Assembly: GCA_012934845.2 (NCBI GenBank)
Contig: WNNJ02000342.1
Coordinates: 108,639-172,638, forward strand
Source: Pomphorhynchus laevis
Lineage: Eukaryota > Acanthocephala > Palaeacanthocephala > Echinorhynchida > Pomphorhynchidae
Reading direction: 5' to 3'
Length of the DNA stretch: 64,000 nucleotides
This document shows, in pieces, positions 18,857 to 29,846 of the stretch. The first letter of the stretch is position 1, and every line of letters begins with the position of its first letter. The position numbers were made by a program, and so were the translations under genes. Below the pieces are notes generated by a model. That model had not been told where the DNA came from and did not search any database. It saw nothing but the letters and a program-made list of their open reading frames with translations.

Positions 18857-19975
18857 ATGGCAAAAAAATCAACAAATAAATCAGGGCATTTAAGTCTCCA
18901 GATAGAGTGCGTTAACGAATATTGTGATGTAAGGACGACGGACAGTGTTTTATCTAGTAAAAAGGATATATTCACTGATAAAAAATTCTTCCGCTGTTTC
19001 TGTTGTGCTGAGATGTTCAGTAAGTGTTCTTCGTCGTCGAAACTTACATCAACGAACAATGACACAAAGACCGCAGTGACCTCTGGAAATTCAGGAGCGG
19101 TGACGGGTCGTGAATTGGATGCTCTCACTACCGATGATGCTGATGATGAGTGTCGCATAGTGTCTGGTAATTTACCGATGACGTCACATAATATTTATCG
19201 TCACAGAATACATCTCATTGTTCAAGGAACAACGTTACTATATTGCGACATACCGATTCGGCATTTGAAGAGAGACTGATACAGAACATCGTCACGGCAA
19301 GTTCAGTACAGGTACATAAGAGTTCACGTGAATCCAACGAAACTCCTGACAATTTTTCAATCGACAAAAGAATAGAGGCTGAGATTTACAAACATAGACG
19401 AACTGAATCTTCAAATAGTGGATATTTAAATTATGAACTGAAAAAGCCTGTAACTTCATGCGATGCAAGTGTTGATGATGAGGGCAATTCCTCAGGCAAG
19501 GTAGCCAATATAAGAAAAGTAAGGATTCGGAATTACGACAGAAGTATGAATGTTATTTTGAGTAGAATTAAAGAGTCGTGTATGATCAATTCCCAAGTAA
19601 GAGTTGATGAAGGCGTTTCTTGTGTGCGTGCAGTATTTACCAGACTTCTTAAGGAAGATGATAAGAATGTAGCTATGAAGCTGCAAGTTCGGAGTTTGGT
19701 TCGTCTTGTGAAGCGTAACACAGAGAAACCTAGTTTATTGAAGGTTGTCTTGAGTTCTGCTGACTACGCTAAGATGTTGCTTCATCGTGGTTACCTCTTA
19801 AAGGATTCTACTATAAGAATACTGAGATACATTAATTTTGATGAGGGTTTGAAATTGAGGAAGGCTCGCGAGGAGCTATAGGGTAGAATAAGCAAAGGAG
19901 AAACGAATCTATGCATAAGAAATTTTCAAGTAGTCCAGTGGCGACCATCAGTACTTTGGACCCCGCTTCTCCCAA
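18857..19975 (+). pseudogene. CR1-like ORF1, broken
   Basis: The ATG at 18857 opens MAKKSTNKSG and a degenerate finger (IECVNEYCDVRTT...FFRCFCCAEM) in which the usual Trp is Arg. A frameshift lies near 19240-19280. The C-terminal domain, from RKVRIRNYDRSMNVILSRIK at about 19510, reads on to TAG at 19879-19881. Beyond this stop GETNLCIRNFQVVQWRP is still recognisable up to about 19975. Confidence 0.75.
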
Positions 19976-19983
19976 ACTAAAGA

Positions 19984-20733
19984 ATGGGTTTTATCCTGAT
20001 TCCAATTTTGATGATTAAATTGATTTTTCTGTGGTACATGATAAAAACTAGCAAAACCTTTACGTCATCAGAGACTCCGCTTCATATTAGTTACTCAAAC
20101 GTTAGAAGTCTTCAATCTCAATTTCCTTTCTTGCTCGACCATATTGCTGATAATCATTATGATATATTCTGTATTTCAGAATCTTGGTTACATAGTGGCA
20201 TCTCTGATAATCTGTTTGATGTTGTAGGTTATAAGTTAATAAGAGCGGATCGCTTTCCTGGTATGCGAGGTGGAGGAGTTGTAGCATTCGTTTGGCACGA
20301 TCTCTCAACATCAAATATATCATATCTTTGCGACTCTGAGTGGTCATATGAGTGTCTGTCTTTTACTGTTAATCATCAATTGTTAAAATTAAATGTTTGT
20401 GTTGTTTATAGATCTCCATATTTCACTTTGATAACAGATCGACTTAATAACTATTTATCTAATTTTTGTTCATCCCAACGATTTGTCCTTTTAAGTGACT
20501 TCAACCTTCCGAATGTAGATTGGAATATGAATGGGTATCAACCCTGCTCAGGCGTATCAAGACAATTTCGTGATTTATTTCTTGCTGACCTACTTTTAGT
20601 GCAACATTGTAGAGAACCAACTCATGTCAACGGTGCTACTCTAGATCTTGTGTTTTCAAGATGTACTGGAGATATTGACAGTATTGCGTATTATCCTCAT
20701 CTTGGTAACAGTGATCACTGTGTTCTCTGTTAA
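19984..20733 (+). pseudogene. CR1-like ORF2 endonuclease domain
   Basis: The ATG at 19984 leads a 249-codon frame covering the AP endonuclease: ISYSNVRSLQSQF, FCISESWLHS, VCVVYRSPY, LDLVFSR and LGNSDHCVLC. The normally invariant GDFN is SDFN (LLSDFNLPNVDW), so a metal-site neighbour is altered. It ends in TAA right after the SDH motif. Confidence 0.75.
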
Positions 20734-20879
20734 ATTAGTGTCCAAGATCGTTTGTAGGTCAAAATTCGGTTATCCAAAACGAAATTAGACTCGGGTAGAT
20801 ACCCAACATCTCTTAGCCAATTTCTATAACATTTTTTATCGTAGTTATAGGGCTATTACTGTTTAAGATCTGCTATCCA

Positions 20880-21685
20880 TTCTCTTGGCTTGAAAATTTT
20901 CTTTCATTGCGTACGTCGTTTAAGGTAAGAGTTGGTGAGTCTTTATCTGCAGAAAGAAGTATGTCGAAAGGTGTTCCTCAGGGTTCTGCACTAGGTCCTC
21001 TATTATTCATCACGTTCCTTAACGATTTACTCTTACGTATTGAGAACACTCAATTGGGATTCGCTGATGATCTTAAAATTTGGACTGTTATACGAGATAT
21101 TGATGACTGTAATTCTTTACAGGCAGACTTGGATCGAGTTCATGATTGGTGCGGCTCTACTAGATTACATCTTAACGTTGATAAGTGTATACTTATGATG
21201 ATGGGTAAAAAATTATGTAATTTTACATATCATATCGGCGATGTTCTTCTCACTGAAGTATCACATCATAGGGATTTAGGAATTATCGTTCAGGCATCAT
21301 TAAAAACTAAACTTAATAGTGAAAGAGCAATAAAAAGCGCTACTCGTGCTCTATATATTGTAAAGAACTAATTCCTTAAGATCACCACTAATGTCTTTAG
21401 AAACTTGTTTAACACGTTGGTTTGTCCGCATTTAGAGTATGCGATTTAGGCTTCTTTCCCGATCTCCAAACAAGAAAGGACAGATATTGAGTCGGTTCTA
21501 AGGCTAGGCTCTCGTTTATGTTCGAATGCGAGAGTGTAGATTACGCATCTCGATTAGATTTGCTAAGAATTCAACCGATGTCATCACGATTTTTGTTTCT
21601 TGACTTGATAGGAATGTATGCGCTTGTACACCGGTTGGACGGTTATCCGAGTGGTTCGATCACATCACGTTCATCGATTTTGAGA
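20880..21685 (+). pseudogene. CR1-like reverse transcriptase, C-terminal half
   Basis: The frame from about 20907 reads VRVGESLS, SKGVPQGSALGPLLF, the active site LGFADDLKIW and DLGIIVQASLKTKLNSERA, to TAA at 21369-21371. The following RT tail (CPHLEYAI, RLDLLRIQPM, SSRFLFLDLIGMYALVH) is split by stops. RT motif A and everything before it are missing. Confidence 0.75.
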
Positions 21686-22620
21686 GGTCCAAGACAGACC
21701 TTCGAGGTACACCGATAGATACCCTTCGAAATGATGATAAAGATTGACCTACGCGTACGCGAAAAAGGCGGTCGCATAGAAAATTCTGAATCCAATCTAT
21801 TAGCCATTTATCGATTTGATACGATTGCAGAACGCCAAGCAACATCACGTGCGGAACACGATCAAATGCCCGACTAAAATCAATAAAGATCGCATCCACA
21901 GCATAACCTCTAGAAACCACCAGTCCATGCTTCCGTTGCACATAGAAGATTGCTGAGACATGATTTGCCCTTACGGAAACCATGCTGGCCTGAGTTGAGA
22001 AGAGTGTATTCTGAAAGGAAAAACGATAACCTCCGGTTAATTATTCTCTCAAGTACATTACAAATAGTACTTGTTTAACTGATTGACCTAAAGTTTGTCG
22101 GATCAGGTTTGTCACCTTTTTTGAAAACAGGGATCACAAGAGCGTGCCTGCATATTGCTGGTAGACACGAAACTCGCAGGTTTAGCTCAAAGAGTGAGGC
22201 GATGGGCTCAGCAATAATGTCGGATATAGATTTAACGAGAAAAGGGTGTATGTCATCTGGATCGGTGTCTGAAATTGAAAGTGCAGATAGTTCTTGACAA
22301 ACTTCTTATGTTAACACAATGCAAGTAATATTCACATTACCATGTGAAGGGTCAAGGCTACTATTAGCATAGCTATTAACAGGTGATAATAAAAAATGTA
22401 TATGCAAAGATTTCAGCCATCAATGATGACGTAGTAGTATCCACACCACCAATGTGAAGTGAATTAATAGATGAATTAATGGCACCAACTCGCTTAACAT
22501 AAACCCAGAAGCGTTTGGGCGCAGACCATATATCGTTTATGATGCTTTGTTCGTATTTTCTTTTCTTAGCAACCTTTAGGCGAACAATTTGATTACGAGA
22601 AAAGTTATATAAGAAAAGTT
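21686..22620 (-). mobile_element. CR1-like RT fragment, continuation of the element at 23089-26508
   Basis: On the minus strand: RNQIVRLKVAKKRKYEQSI, FWVYVKRVGAI, then the finger region and IFIDFSRAFDRVPHVMLL, FRVRVGQSLSSF and GVPRRSVL, where it is cut. Several stops and shifts occur. The 5' neighbour of RNQIVRLK should be the PFWFDQKLR...RNRLF segment, which is found at about 23100-23170. The two are separated by a plus-strand insertion. Confidence 0.75.
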
Positions 22621-23088
22621 ATACCAAGCTAGCACCGCAACTGAAATTTTTGTCGTACCCTGATCGATTAAAAGCACTTAGACTTGAGACTGTCACGTGG
22701 ACCCGCCGGTACATCGATATGAGTATGGTCTGGCAAATTCTGAATGATTTGGATCATCCACTTCGAGATTGTCTTCATTTGCGCTCATCCAATATCCTCC
22801 GAGGCCATGGTTTAACCCTGCGACGTGAAAGGATAAGAAAATCACGAGCTGTCCAATTTGATCGGCGAGTTGTATCTCTGTGGAATAGGCTTGGAGAGTC
22901 AACAGTGTGCAGTAGCAATATCAGCGAATTCAAAAAGAAATTACGGATGGAGGATGCAATGGGGAAAGCTGCTTTTCCGTATTTGTGATACTTTTATTAT
23001 ATTTTCTTTTTTCTGCAGTGAACCAGCCAATTAAGCCAGGCTTTTATGTGCTGTTGAAACATTAATAATAATAATAATAATATGCAGT
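22621..23088 (+). mobile_element. Short 5'-truncated CR1-like insertion with (AAT)n tail
   Basis: Only the last about 112 ORF2 codons (22650-22988: MVWQILNDLDHPL, SSNILRGHGL, VSLWNRLG, KKKLRM...AAFPYL), a short 3' UTR and a run of AAT triplets at about 23057-23080 are present. It lies in the opposite orientation inside the RT/linker of the surrounding minus-strand element. That is the expected product of a heavily 5'-truncated retrotransposition. Confidence 0.85.
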
Positions 23089-25204
23089 TCTTAAAGTAGG
23101 ACACTTCCATGGATCAAAAAGACGATTACGCTGTTAAATAGTCTCTCGTAGCTTCTGATCAAACCAAAAAGGCATGTTGTACTTGCCTTTAGGAACAAAA
23201 CTTGTCTTAATTGAGGTATATTGACGGAATGCCAATGCCGTTTCATTATCGTGGAAGCGAATAAGCCGTCGACGTTGTCTCGTCTAACAAAACTAAATAA
23301 TAGAATGCAATGATCACTCATGCCAATAGGTGCTCTTTGACGAATGTGATATACGTCAGTTAATGACTTAGAAAACACCAAATCAAGTAGCGATTCATTA
23401 GTGTTCATGAACCTCGTTGGAGTAGAACAGTGTTGTTCTAGCATTAAATAATTAACTAAAAAGTGCCGTAGTTCTGTGTCAGTTTTTGTTGCGTCACTCT
23501 TCAATAAGTAGGGATCCTCTGGATTTACACCTACAATATTAAAATCACCAACCACGAAACAGTTATTGGAAGTAGTGGAATTCTCTAGGATAGACCTCAG
23601 TTCAGTATCTAATATGAAAGATTAAGGAGTCCGATAAAATACTCCAATTTGAAGATAGTTACCAATGTCTGAGCATGACCGATATGAATTCACAAGTACA
23701 TTCTGATTTGCAAGTATACATTCCCTTAAAACATTAAATTGATCTCTGATGAACAGTGCTACACCGCCACTACGATCGGATCGAAATATTTGATATCCAG
23801 GAATTTGCACGATACAATCTGGTATGTCGCTATGCAACCATGTTTCAGAAATGGCGATTATATCTAAGGAGGAGGAAATCACCCACTGACGGACTTCATC
23901 AAACATACTCAACATGCTTCTGGCATTAGTATATGTCACAGCAAAACCGGAAATTTCAGGAATAGTACATAACGTTTTTATTCGAGAATCAACATTTACG
24001 AGCCTTCCTAGGTTCGTAGAGCTTTGGGTATGCATAAAGCGTCCCAGCGAACAAAGGGGCGCCGCCGAACTACTTGAAAATTTCGTATCGTAAGGTTACT
24101 TTCTCCACTCCTTACCCTCTTAAGTAATTCTTCTTTAGCGACTTTTAGTGCTTTACGGTCTTCTAAGGATAGATATTTGAAAATGCTAATATTCCCGCAT
24201 TTCAAACGATTGGACTTAGACATAATTATCTGCACATTGCCAGCAAAACTGAATAAATACTGCCTTTAAAAGTCGTTACCGAGAGTTAGAATAAGTTTTC
24301 GGATAACTTAAACGGAACAACGAATAAACTCTTAACATCTTAACAAGATCCGATTCATACGTGGCAAATAAGTTAGAAACAAGTGATCGTATCGAATTCA
24401 CGTCTCCATCTAATGCCCTTGAGCATCAGGCTTGGATGATTCTGCAATATTTGCAAAAATCAAGCATCGTTCTCTATCAGCAAAACGATTTCGCCGAGCC
24501 TTAACATACCTCTCAGTACTACTTAAATTAACTCTCAAAGCATTAGTTTGTTCTTTTTCGACCTTACCACCTTTGCATGCACTCCGCTTATTACAACCAG
24601 TATGTTGTTGTAAATTCAAATTATCACACTTTTGCTCTAATGTTGCGTTGGAAAAGTAATTTGCGGAGTAAATGATCGTTGGTTTTCGGAGTGATCAACA
24701 AATGATTCAGGCTTAGGCATACTTTCTAAATCGGAGGAAGCTGGCTGTTCACACGAGCGTTCTACATAGCTGGACGTATGATTTTGAATAAATACTCGTG
24801 AATTGCATCCTGCATTGGAGTTTGATCCGGAACCAGATGAATCTGGGATATTATGCATTGGTGAGTTTAATACCGAGGTGGCGTTTAATCTCGACAATTT
24901 TTGGTCAGTGCTTCTTGTAATTGAGAAAGAATTAATAACGGATGGTTCATGAACACTCTCCATAACTAATGCTTGGTTTTGTTTCTTAACACTTGTTTTG
25001 CTTTTTTGCCCCACTTGAATCGCTTCTCTGGACAATATGGTCATCGATTCTTTTAATGGAAAGAGAATTAATATTAGATTGTCTAAGAACATCTTCCATA
25101 ATTGATGTTTGGATTGGTTGCGTAGCATACTTTTTACCTTGGTGCGAAGTTGAGTGCTCATTAGTGATAGTATTCAGTAATATGGCAGAACAGTAGCCAC
25201 ATAA
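23089..25204 (-). mobile_element. CR1-like element, middle part: ORF1 C-terminus and endonuclease
   Basis: ORF1 resumes on the minus strand at KSFLCGYCSAILL (second half of the zinc finger), continues through a polar linker with shifts near 25000 and 24630, and ends RNFQVVRRRPFVRW...KALRT at TAG 24008-24010. ORF2 starts with ATG at 24035, overlapping ORF1 by 28 bases. Its endonuclease has VTYTNARSMLSMF, IAISETWLHS, MVGDFNIVG, LLDLVFSKS and GMSDHCILL. A stop near 23620 and a shift interrupt it. Confidence 0.8.
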
Positions 25205-26345
25205 GAATGATTTAAAAAAAGGATTTATTTTAACGTGGCAAATGCGTGCCAGCGCACGCTTACATGACCACAACAAAACAAGACTGTGAATCAGGTGTCG
25301 AGAAGGTGTGAACGGAGGAGGTGTTTGAATGTGATAAAGGAGGGAGCGCGGCGGACGTCGAGAGGGAGTTGATTCCAGGCGAGTGAGGCGGCGACGAGGA
25401 AGGATCGGAGACCGTAGTTGTTGGAGTAATTAGGAACGTGGAGTAAGAGGGTATGACAGGAACGAAGCGATAGCGAGGTGGGACGAATATCGTCTAAGAA
25501 AGGAAGGTTGATGAACGATGGGGAGCCGACAGCGATGAGACGAAAGGTAACGAGAAGAAGGCGGAGTTTGATGCGGATGTGGATGGTGGGCCAGGAGAGT
25601 TGGGCAAAATATGTGGATGTGTGGTCGAAGCGACGGAGACGAAAGAGCACTCGAACGGCGGTGTTGATTATTCGTTGTAGGGGTAGGATGATGGATTTTG
25701 GAGAATTGACGAAAAGGCTAAGGCAGTAATCGATTTTAAGGAAAAGAAGCGATGGAAAGAAGAGACATACAAGAACGGAAGTCGATAAGGGGGCGGATAC
25801 GGCGGATGTCACGGAGAATTACGTTATATGAGCAAACCTTGTCACGGACGAAGGGTTTAAGGGAAAGGTGATCATCAAAATGGAAGCCTAAGAAAGTGAG
25901 ATTGTGGACTATGTGGATGATCGATGAGGCAAAATATACAGTGGGAGGAGATATGTTTGGTTTACGGGGGGAGGATCCACATTATTTTGGACTTTTCGGA
26001 GTTTGTAACGAGATGGAGATTGGAGCACGTTTGTAGATAGAAGAAAGACAGTTGGAGGCAGAAACGCCGATATCGTGTATGCGATGTGAGGGTGCATGAG
26101 CATAGATTAGAATGTCATCGGCGTATTGCATGACGTTAAAGGAGTAAGGTTTGATAAACGGAGAGAGATCGCCAAGCAGAAGAGAGAAAAGCAGGGGACC
26201 TAGGACTGAACCTTGTGGGACCCCGCAAAAAATAGGGATGGGAGGGGAGGATGATGAATTAGAACAGACGCGAAAGGAACGGTCGGAAAGATATGAGGCA
26301 AACCATGCTACGGAGGAGGAAGAAAAGCCGTAATCATAACGAAGG
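25205..26345 (-). mobile_element. 5'-truncated L2-like insertion (RT C-terminal half and 3' end)
   Basis: The minus strand begins at RLRYDYGFSSSSVAW, includes GVPQGSVLGPLLFS and MQYADDILIYA near 26130, then the thumb and tail (FAQLSWPTIHIRIKLRLL, SLAWNQLPLDVRRA) ending SHLLDT, and the standard 3' hairpin at 25215-25265. Shifts occur near 26030 and 25800. It splits the ORF1 zinc finger of a CR1-like element: the first half of that finger lies at 26350-26508, the second at 25204. Confidence 0.88.
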
Positions 26346-26508
26346 CGAGGTATATTTGAATGTAGTGGCTATTGTGTAGAAATCGTTATTGAGGTCCATA
26401 CTTCACATTCACCATTTGACCAACCTACAAGCTCTGTAAAGTAGGTAGACTTGTCAGTACACTTGACTTTATCTGACTTAACTGTTCTCTTCGTTAGTTT
26501 GTTCATTA
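26346..26508 (-). mobile_element. 5' end of the CR1-like ORF1 split by the L2-like insertion
   Basis: The minus-strand ATG at 26508 opens MNKLTKRTVKSDK and leads into ELVGWSNGECEVWTSITIST, the N-terminal half of a PHD-like finger in which the first Cys is Trp. The second half (FLCGYC) is found across the insertion at about 25190. This identifies the ORF1 start of the element whose remainder lies at 21686-25204. Confidence 0.75.
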
Positions 26509-26555
26509 ATGGATTGCTCTTCGTTAGTTTGTTCGTTAAATTATTATTTTGGTAA

Positions 26556-26619
26556 TAGGACTGTATACAGTCCTAATACTGTATACAGGCCTAATAGGAC
26601 TGTATACAGTCCTATTAGG
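26556..26619. repeat. Cluster of perfect palindromes with CTGTATACAG core (three copies)
   Basis: A 20-bp perfect palindrome, TAGGACTGTATACAGTCCTA, lies at 26556-26575. A 30-bp perfect palindrome with the same centre lies at 26590-26619. A third CTGTATACAG (26579-26588) sits between them. They lie between two retroelement fragments. Confidence 0.92.
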
Positions 26620-26639
26620 GGGCAGCTGAGCCTGGACGG

Positions 26640-27125
26640 CATACAATCACAAGTATCGAGTAATTGGGAACGTAGAATAAGAGGGAACATTTTTGACTTA
26701 TATGGGTTTAGAACAAGACGAAAATGAGAGAGACATTTGTAGATAGAAGCAAGACAGTTGGAAGCAGAAATTGCAATATCGTGTATGCGATTGGCGGGTG
26801 CATGACCATATATGAAGATGTCATCGGCGTAGTGCATAACTTTAAAGGAGTCAGGTTTGATAAACGGAAAGAGATCGCCAAGTAGAAGAGAGAAAGTTAG
26901 GGGTCATAGAACTGAACCTTGTGGGACCCCGCAGGAAATAGGGACTGGAGGAGAGGATGATGAATTTGAACAGACTCGAAAAGAACGGTCGGATAGATAT
27001 GAGGCAAACCATGCTACAGAGCAGGAAGAATATCCGTAATCATAACAAATACGAGAAGGGAGGATGGAGTGGTCGACGATGTCGAAGGCGGAGGAGATGA
27101 CGTGTCAGGCGATTTCCGTGGAGTT
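26640..27125 (-). mobile_element. L2-like fragment with internal deletion
   Basis: The minus strand reads YADDIFIYGHAPANRIHD (about 26837 downward), then NPYKSK, and jumps to LRSQLLDT, which is the end of ORF2 in other copies. Upstream on the minus strand (26850-27110) the GVPQGS and SYLSDR-like segments are recognisable. The usual 3' hairpin is missing. It is more diverged than the neighbour at 25205-26345. Confidence 0.75.
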
Positions 27126-27229
27126 GAGTTGACGCTACCCCGTAGGCCGTCGAGTTGGTTGTCTAAATTGCGGTGAGAATCGATTTAAAAGAATTTCAAT
27201 TGTATCAAGAACGTATTAAAAGGCGTATT

Positions 27230-27650
27230 CTACATCATAGATAAATGCATTAGGCCATGTGGCATTGCTGAAATATCGTTCGATAATATCAAAACCGCTC
27301 CTTTTTATATTCAGTTTACGTTGCACGAGAATATAATACGGACAAGATTCTGTGTCAATACTAACACGCATAACGACATGATCGGAATTTCCTAGATCAG
27401 ATAATCACAAGATGCATTACTAACAAGATGGGAAGGCATAGAGAAACAGAGGTCCAGTAATGAACAGAATAATACTGATAATCCTGTGAAATCTTGTACT
27501 CGTTGTGTTAACAAGGAACGTGCTACTGGTATCGATAATGTCAAGTGTTCCGCTTTTACTATCACTATGGGTAGATGTGATCTAGTCGACACCATGCATG
27601 TTGAAGATGCCGATCACGATGACTCTTCCATATTGAGGAAATCTAGTCAA
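27230..27650 (-). mobile_element. CR1-like endonuclease fragment
   Basis: The minus strand shows VIVIGIFNMHGVD (a GDFN-type motif with Asp to Ile), then PSHLVSNASCDYLI, then a LGNSDHVVMRVSIDTES-like segment in a shifted frame, and a downstream linker region. No RT follows. It is strongly decayed. Confidence 0.65.
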
Positions 27651-28466
27651 CTGACATGCTATTGAAAGTGTGGATGAACGCGTCAACTAATAGATTATGA
27701 CAATAGTAAGCTTGAAAAAATATCTCAGCTTACAGATAAGTTGTTTTATTACCGTTCACTGCGTCATCGCCAGCTAACAAAGCATCACATACTATATGAG
27801 GCATGGTTAAATAATATGGTTAAAATGTTTTGATATTTTATTTATTATTCACACGAAAGGTAATAGCGGGATAAAAACATAGCAATCCATGTGAAAGTAA
27901 ACAACGTATTCTGTTATTCAAACTTGGAGATTTATTAAGTTCCGAACATCATTATTTGTAATCTCTCTTATACTAAATTTATTCAATATTTTTTGAAAAA
28001 AGTGGGATAATACTTGAATTTTTGAACTAAAAACATTTTTAAATATAATACAAATCTCACTAACAGTGATTTTACACGAATAATATTAATGCATGTGATA
28101 TTCTTTTTTTTTCAAATTTACTTGAAAAAAAGACTTGAAAAAATGCAATTAATACAATCCGATGATGAACGCCGAAGCATTTAAAAATTTATTGAATAGA
28201 TATGTGGTCCTTGCTTACCGTTCTTCTATTAAAATTGAAAGCTAAAATTTATACTTTTGGTAATTATTGCCTTTAATGAAAATCAATGGATGATTGCACT
28301 TTTAATAGTGCAAAACATATGTCGAAACTTCCAAAGAGCAGATGATGTTATTGGTGAAAAAGAAAATAGTTAAGATTCAAAAAATTCGTTTTTACAAAGG
28401 AAGAATGCTTAGCAAATGTTAAGTAGCTGCTGTATAAATAACAATAAATGAGTAAACGTTCTAAAT
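27651..28466. other. AT-rich region downstream of the COP9 gene
   Basis: No coding signal was seen. On the minus strand a possible AATAAA lies near 28189 (TTTATT on plus). I see no poly-A run directly after the stop codon that would mark a processed copy. Confidence 0.4.
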
Positions 28467-29846
28467 CTACATAGTATTCATCCGATCTAATTGATTTTTG
28501 AATCGTTGTAAACTGCCAATCCACGAATTTATAGCTTCGAATTTCGCATTCTTGTCTTTCTTCGGAAATGGTTGATGGTGAAACATATTATTTTCTTGAT
28601 CTATTTGTCCGTAAATCGATTCATCGTGTATGGCGCAACACAGCAAGTTTTCAATTGTATTAACATCTACGTTCAACTTCGAAGCCAAAAATGAAAGACT
28701 GACTAAGGTATAAGGTCGTAGAAGCTTAATAAGCACTTCAACCTGCACTTTCCTATGCAGAAACTCAATATGCTCTTTAATAAATGGATCCTGGAGTAGC
28801 ATTTGTCTATTTTTTCCTAAAATATCGACGAACTGCTGAATGTCATTCTTCTGGTAGGCTTCAAGCAATGAGTTCAATACAACCACATCAGGATTGGTTC
28901 TGTAGGAAGCTGTTTCTGGTGAGTCAAATGGATTAATAGTCGAATTCATCAGCATGTTTGTAAGTACCAGGTATTTTAGACATAATGTCCGTCGTTGATT
29001 GCCGGCTTCATCGTAACTTTTGAAAGATTCAAAAAAATCATTGTATGCATGTTCATAGCTCTGTTCTCGTAAGTGCATGATTCCACCACATTCCCGTATT
29101 ACTCCCATAACAAAGGGATGAGGAATCGCCGATTTTATACAAAGTGACTTTTGGTATAGGTTTTTTAATTTTCGATTATCCTTCCTGACCGTATGCAATT
29201 GAATTTCCAATGCAAATATTTCCAGCAGTTGGGTTCCTTTGTTTGCAACATCATCTAGGCCATTGCTATCTGTACAGGACTGTCGAAGCGCAACAATGAT
29301 TTTTTCAACTTTATCAAAATTTTCCTGTTCAAAATAAAGTTTACCCAATTTTAGATTTGCTTTGAACCATAGTCGTTCATTTTTAAAAACATCATTATCT
29401 ATGCTGTCGATAGTAAGCCGATAAATGTTTTCCAGTAGGTAATGACGATTGGGATCAGAGCAAGACGTAGATATATAATCTAAAATTGAGCTAAGGGATT
29501 TGTCCATATAATAAGGGGTAATAGGTTGCCCATATTTCAATAATTGTTTATATGTATTGATCATTTGATGATCAGACTTTTGTCCGTAAAGAATTTTAAG
29601 AATTTGTTTTAAAGCTTTAAATCCCCATTCGCATTTTTTATCAGATGATCCGGCTATATTCATGAATGACTCTAGGGATAATACAGGGTTTTCATGTTTT
29701 AATGATTTTGCATTGTAGTACTGATTTTCTAAATCAAAATCTAAATCATCATTGTCCGAGTTGTATAGATTTACTTCATCGAAATTGTCGCCATAATCAT
29801 CAAACGTCATTGAGGTGTCATCTTCCATCTCATAATTTTCATCCAT
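28467..29846 (-). CDS. CSN2: COP9 signalosome complex subunit 2, single exon
   Basis: The 459-codon frame starts at ATG 29846 and ends at 28467, uninterrupted. The N-terminus is strongly acidic (Asp/Glu/Tyr rich) and leads into DLENQYYNAKSLK, a signature of CSN2 (Alien in flies). Further landmarks are CEWGFKALKQILKI, LDYISTS, RLWFKANLKLGKLYFE, KGTQLLEIFALEIQ, IKSAIPHPFVMGVIRECGG and CLKYLVLTNMLM...INPFDSPE. The C-terminal PCI region (about residues 290-430) has VEVLIKLLRPYT and ends with YGQIDQENN. Length is close to the usual about 440 residues. The helical repeats plus PCI domain assemble the CSN complex, which removes Nedd8 from cullins in cytosol and nucleus. Absence of introns means either an intron-poor gene or an old retrocopy. 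The unbroken frame and conserved motifs suggest it is functional. Confidence 0.93.
   Translation of the reverse strand: MDENYEMEDDTSMTFDDYGDNFDEVNLYNSDNDDLDFDLENQYYNAKSLKHENPVLSLESFMNIAGSSDKKCEWGFKALKQILKILYGQKSDHQMINTYKQLLKYGQPITPYYMDKSLSSILDYISTSCSDPNRHYLLENIYRLTIDSIDNDVFKNERLWFKANLKLGKLYFEQENFDKVEKIIVALRQSCTDSNGLDDVANKGTQLLEIFALEIQLHTVRKDNRKLKNLYQKSLCIKSAIPHPFVMGVIRECGGIMHLREQSYEHAYNDFFESFKSYDEAGNQRRTLCLKYLVLTNMLMNSTINPFDSPETASYRTNPDVVVLNSLLEAYQKNDIQQFVDILGKNRQMLLQDPFIKEHIEFLHRKVQVEVLIKLLRPYTLVSLSFLASKLNVDVNTIENLLCCAIHDESIYGQIDQENNMFHHQPFPKKDKNAKFEAINSWIGSLQRFKNQLDRMNTM

Larger units (their letters stand above)
18840..21685 (+). mobile_element. CR1-like retrotransposon with deleted RT N-terminus
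   Basis: ORF1, endonuclease and the C-terminal half of RT follow each other on the plus strand. About 150 bases at 20735-20880 show no homology, and RT restarts near motif B, so the fingers/palm start has been lost. The copy stops at about 21685, where it abuts the truncated RT of a minus-strand relative. Confidence 0.8.

Noticed and set aside
25478-25729. Basic Arg/Lys-rich plus-strand ORF (also at 48409 and 58545 and similar)
   Set aside because: It is the antisense shadow of the L2-like ORF2 tail, recurring wherever that tail occurs.
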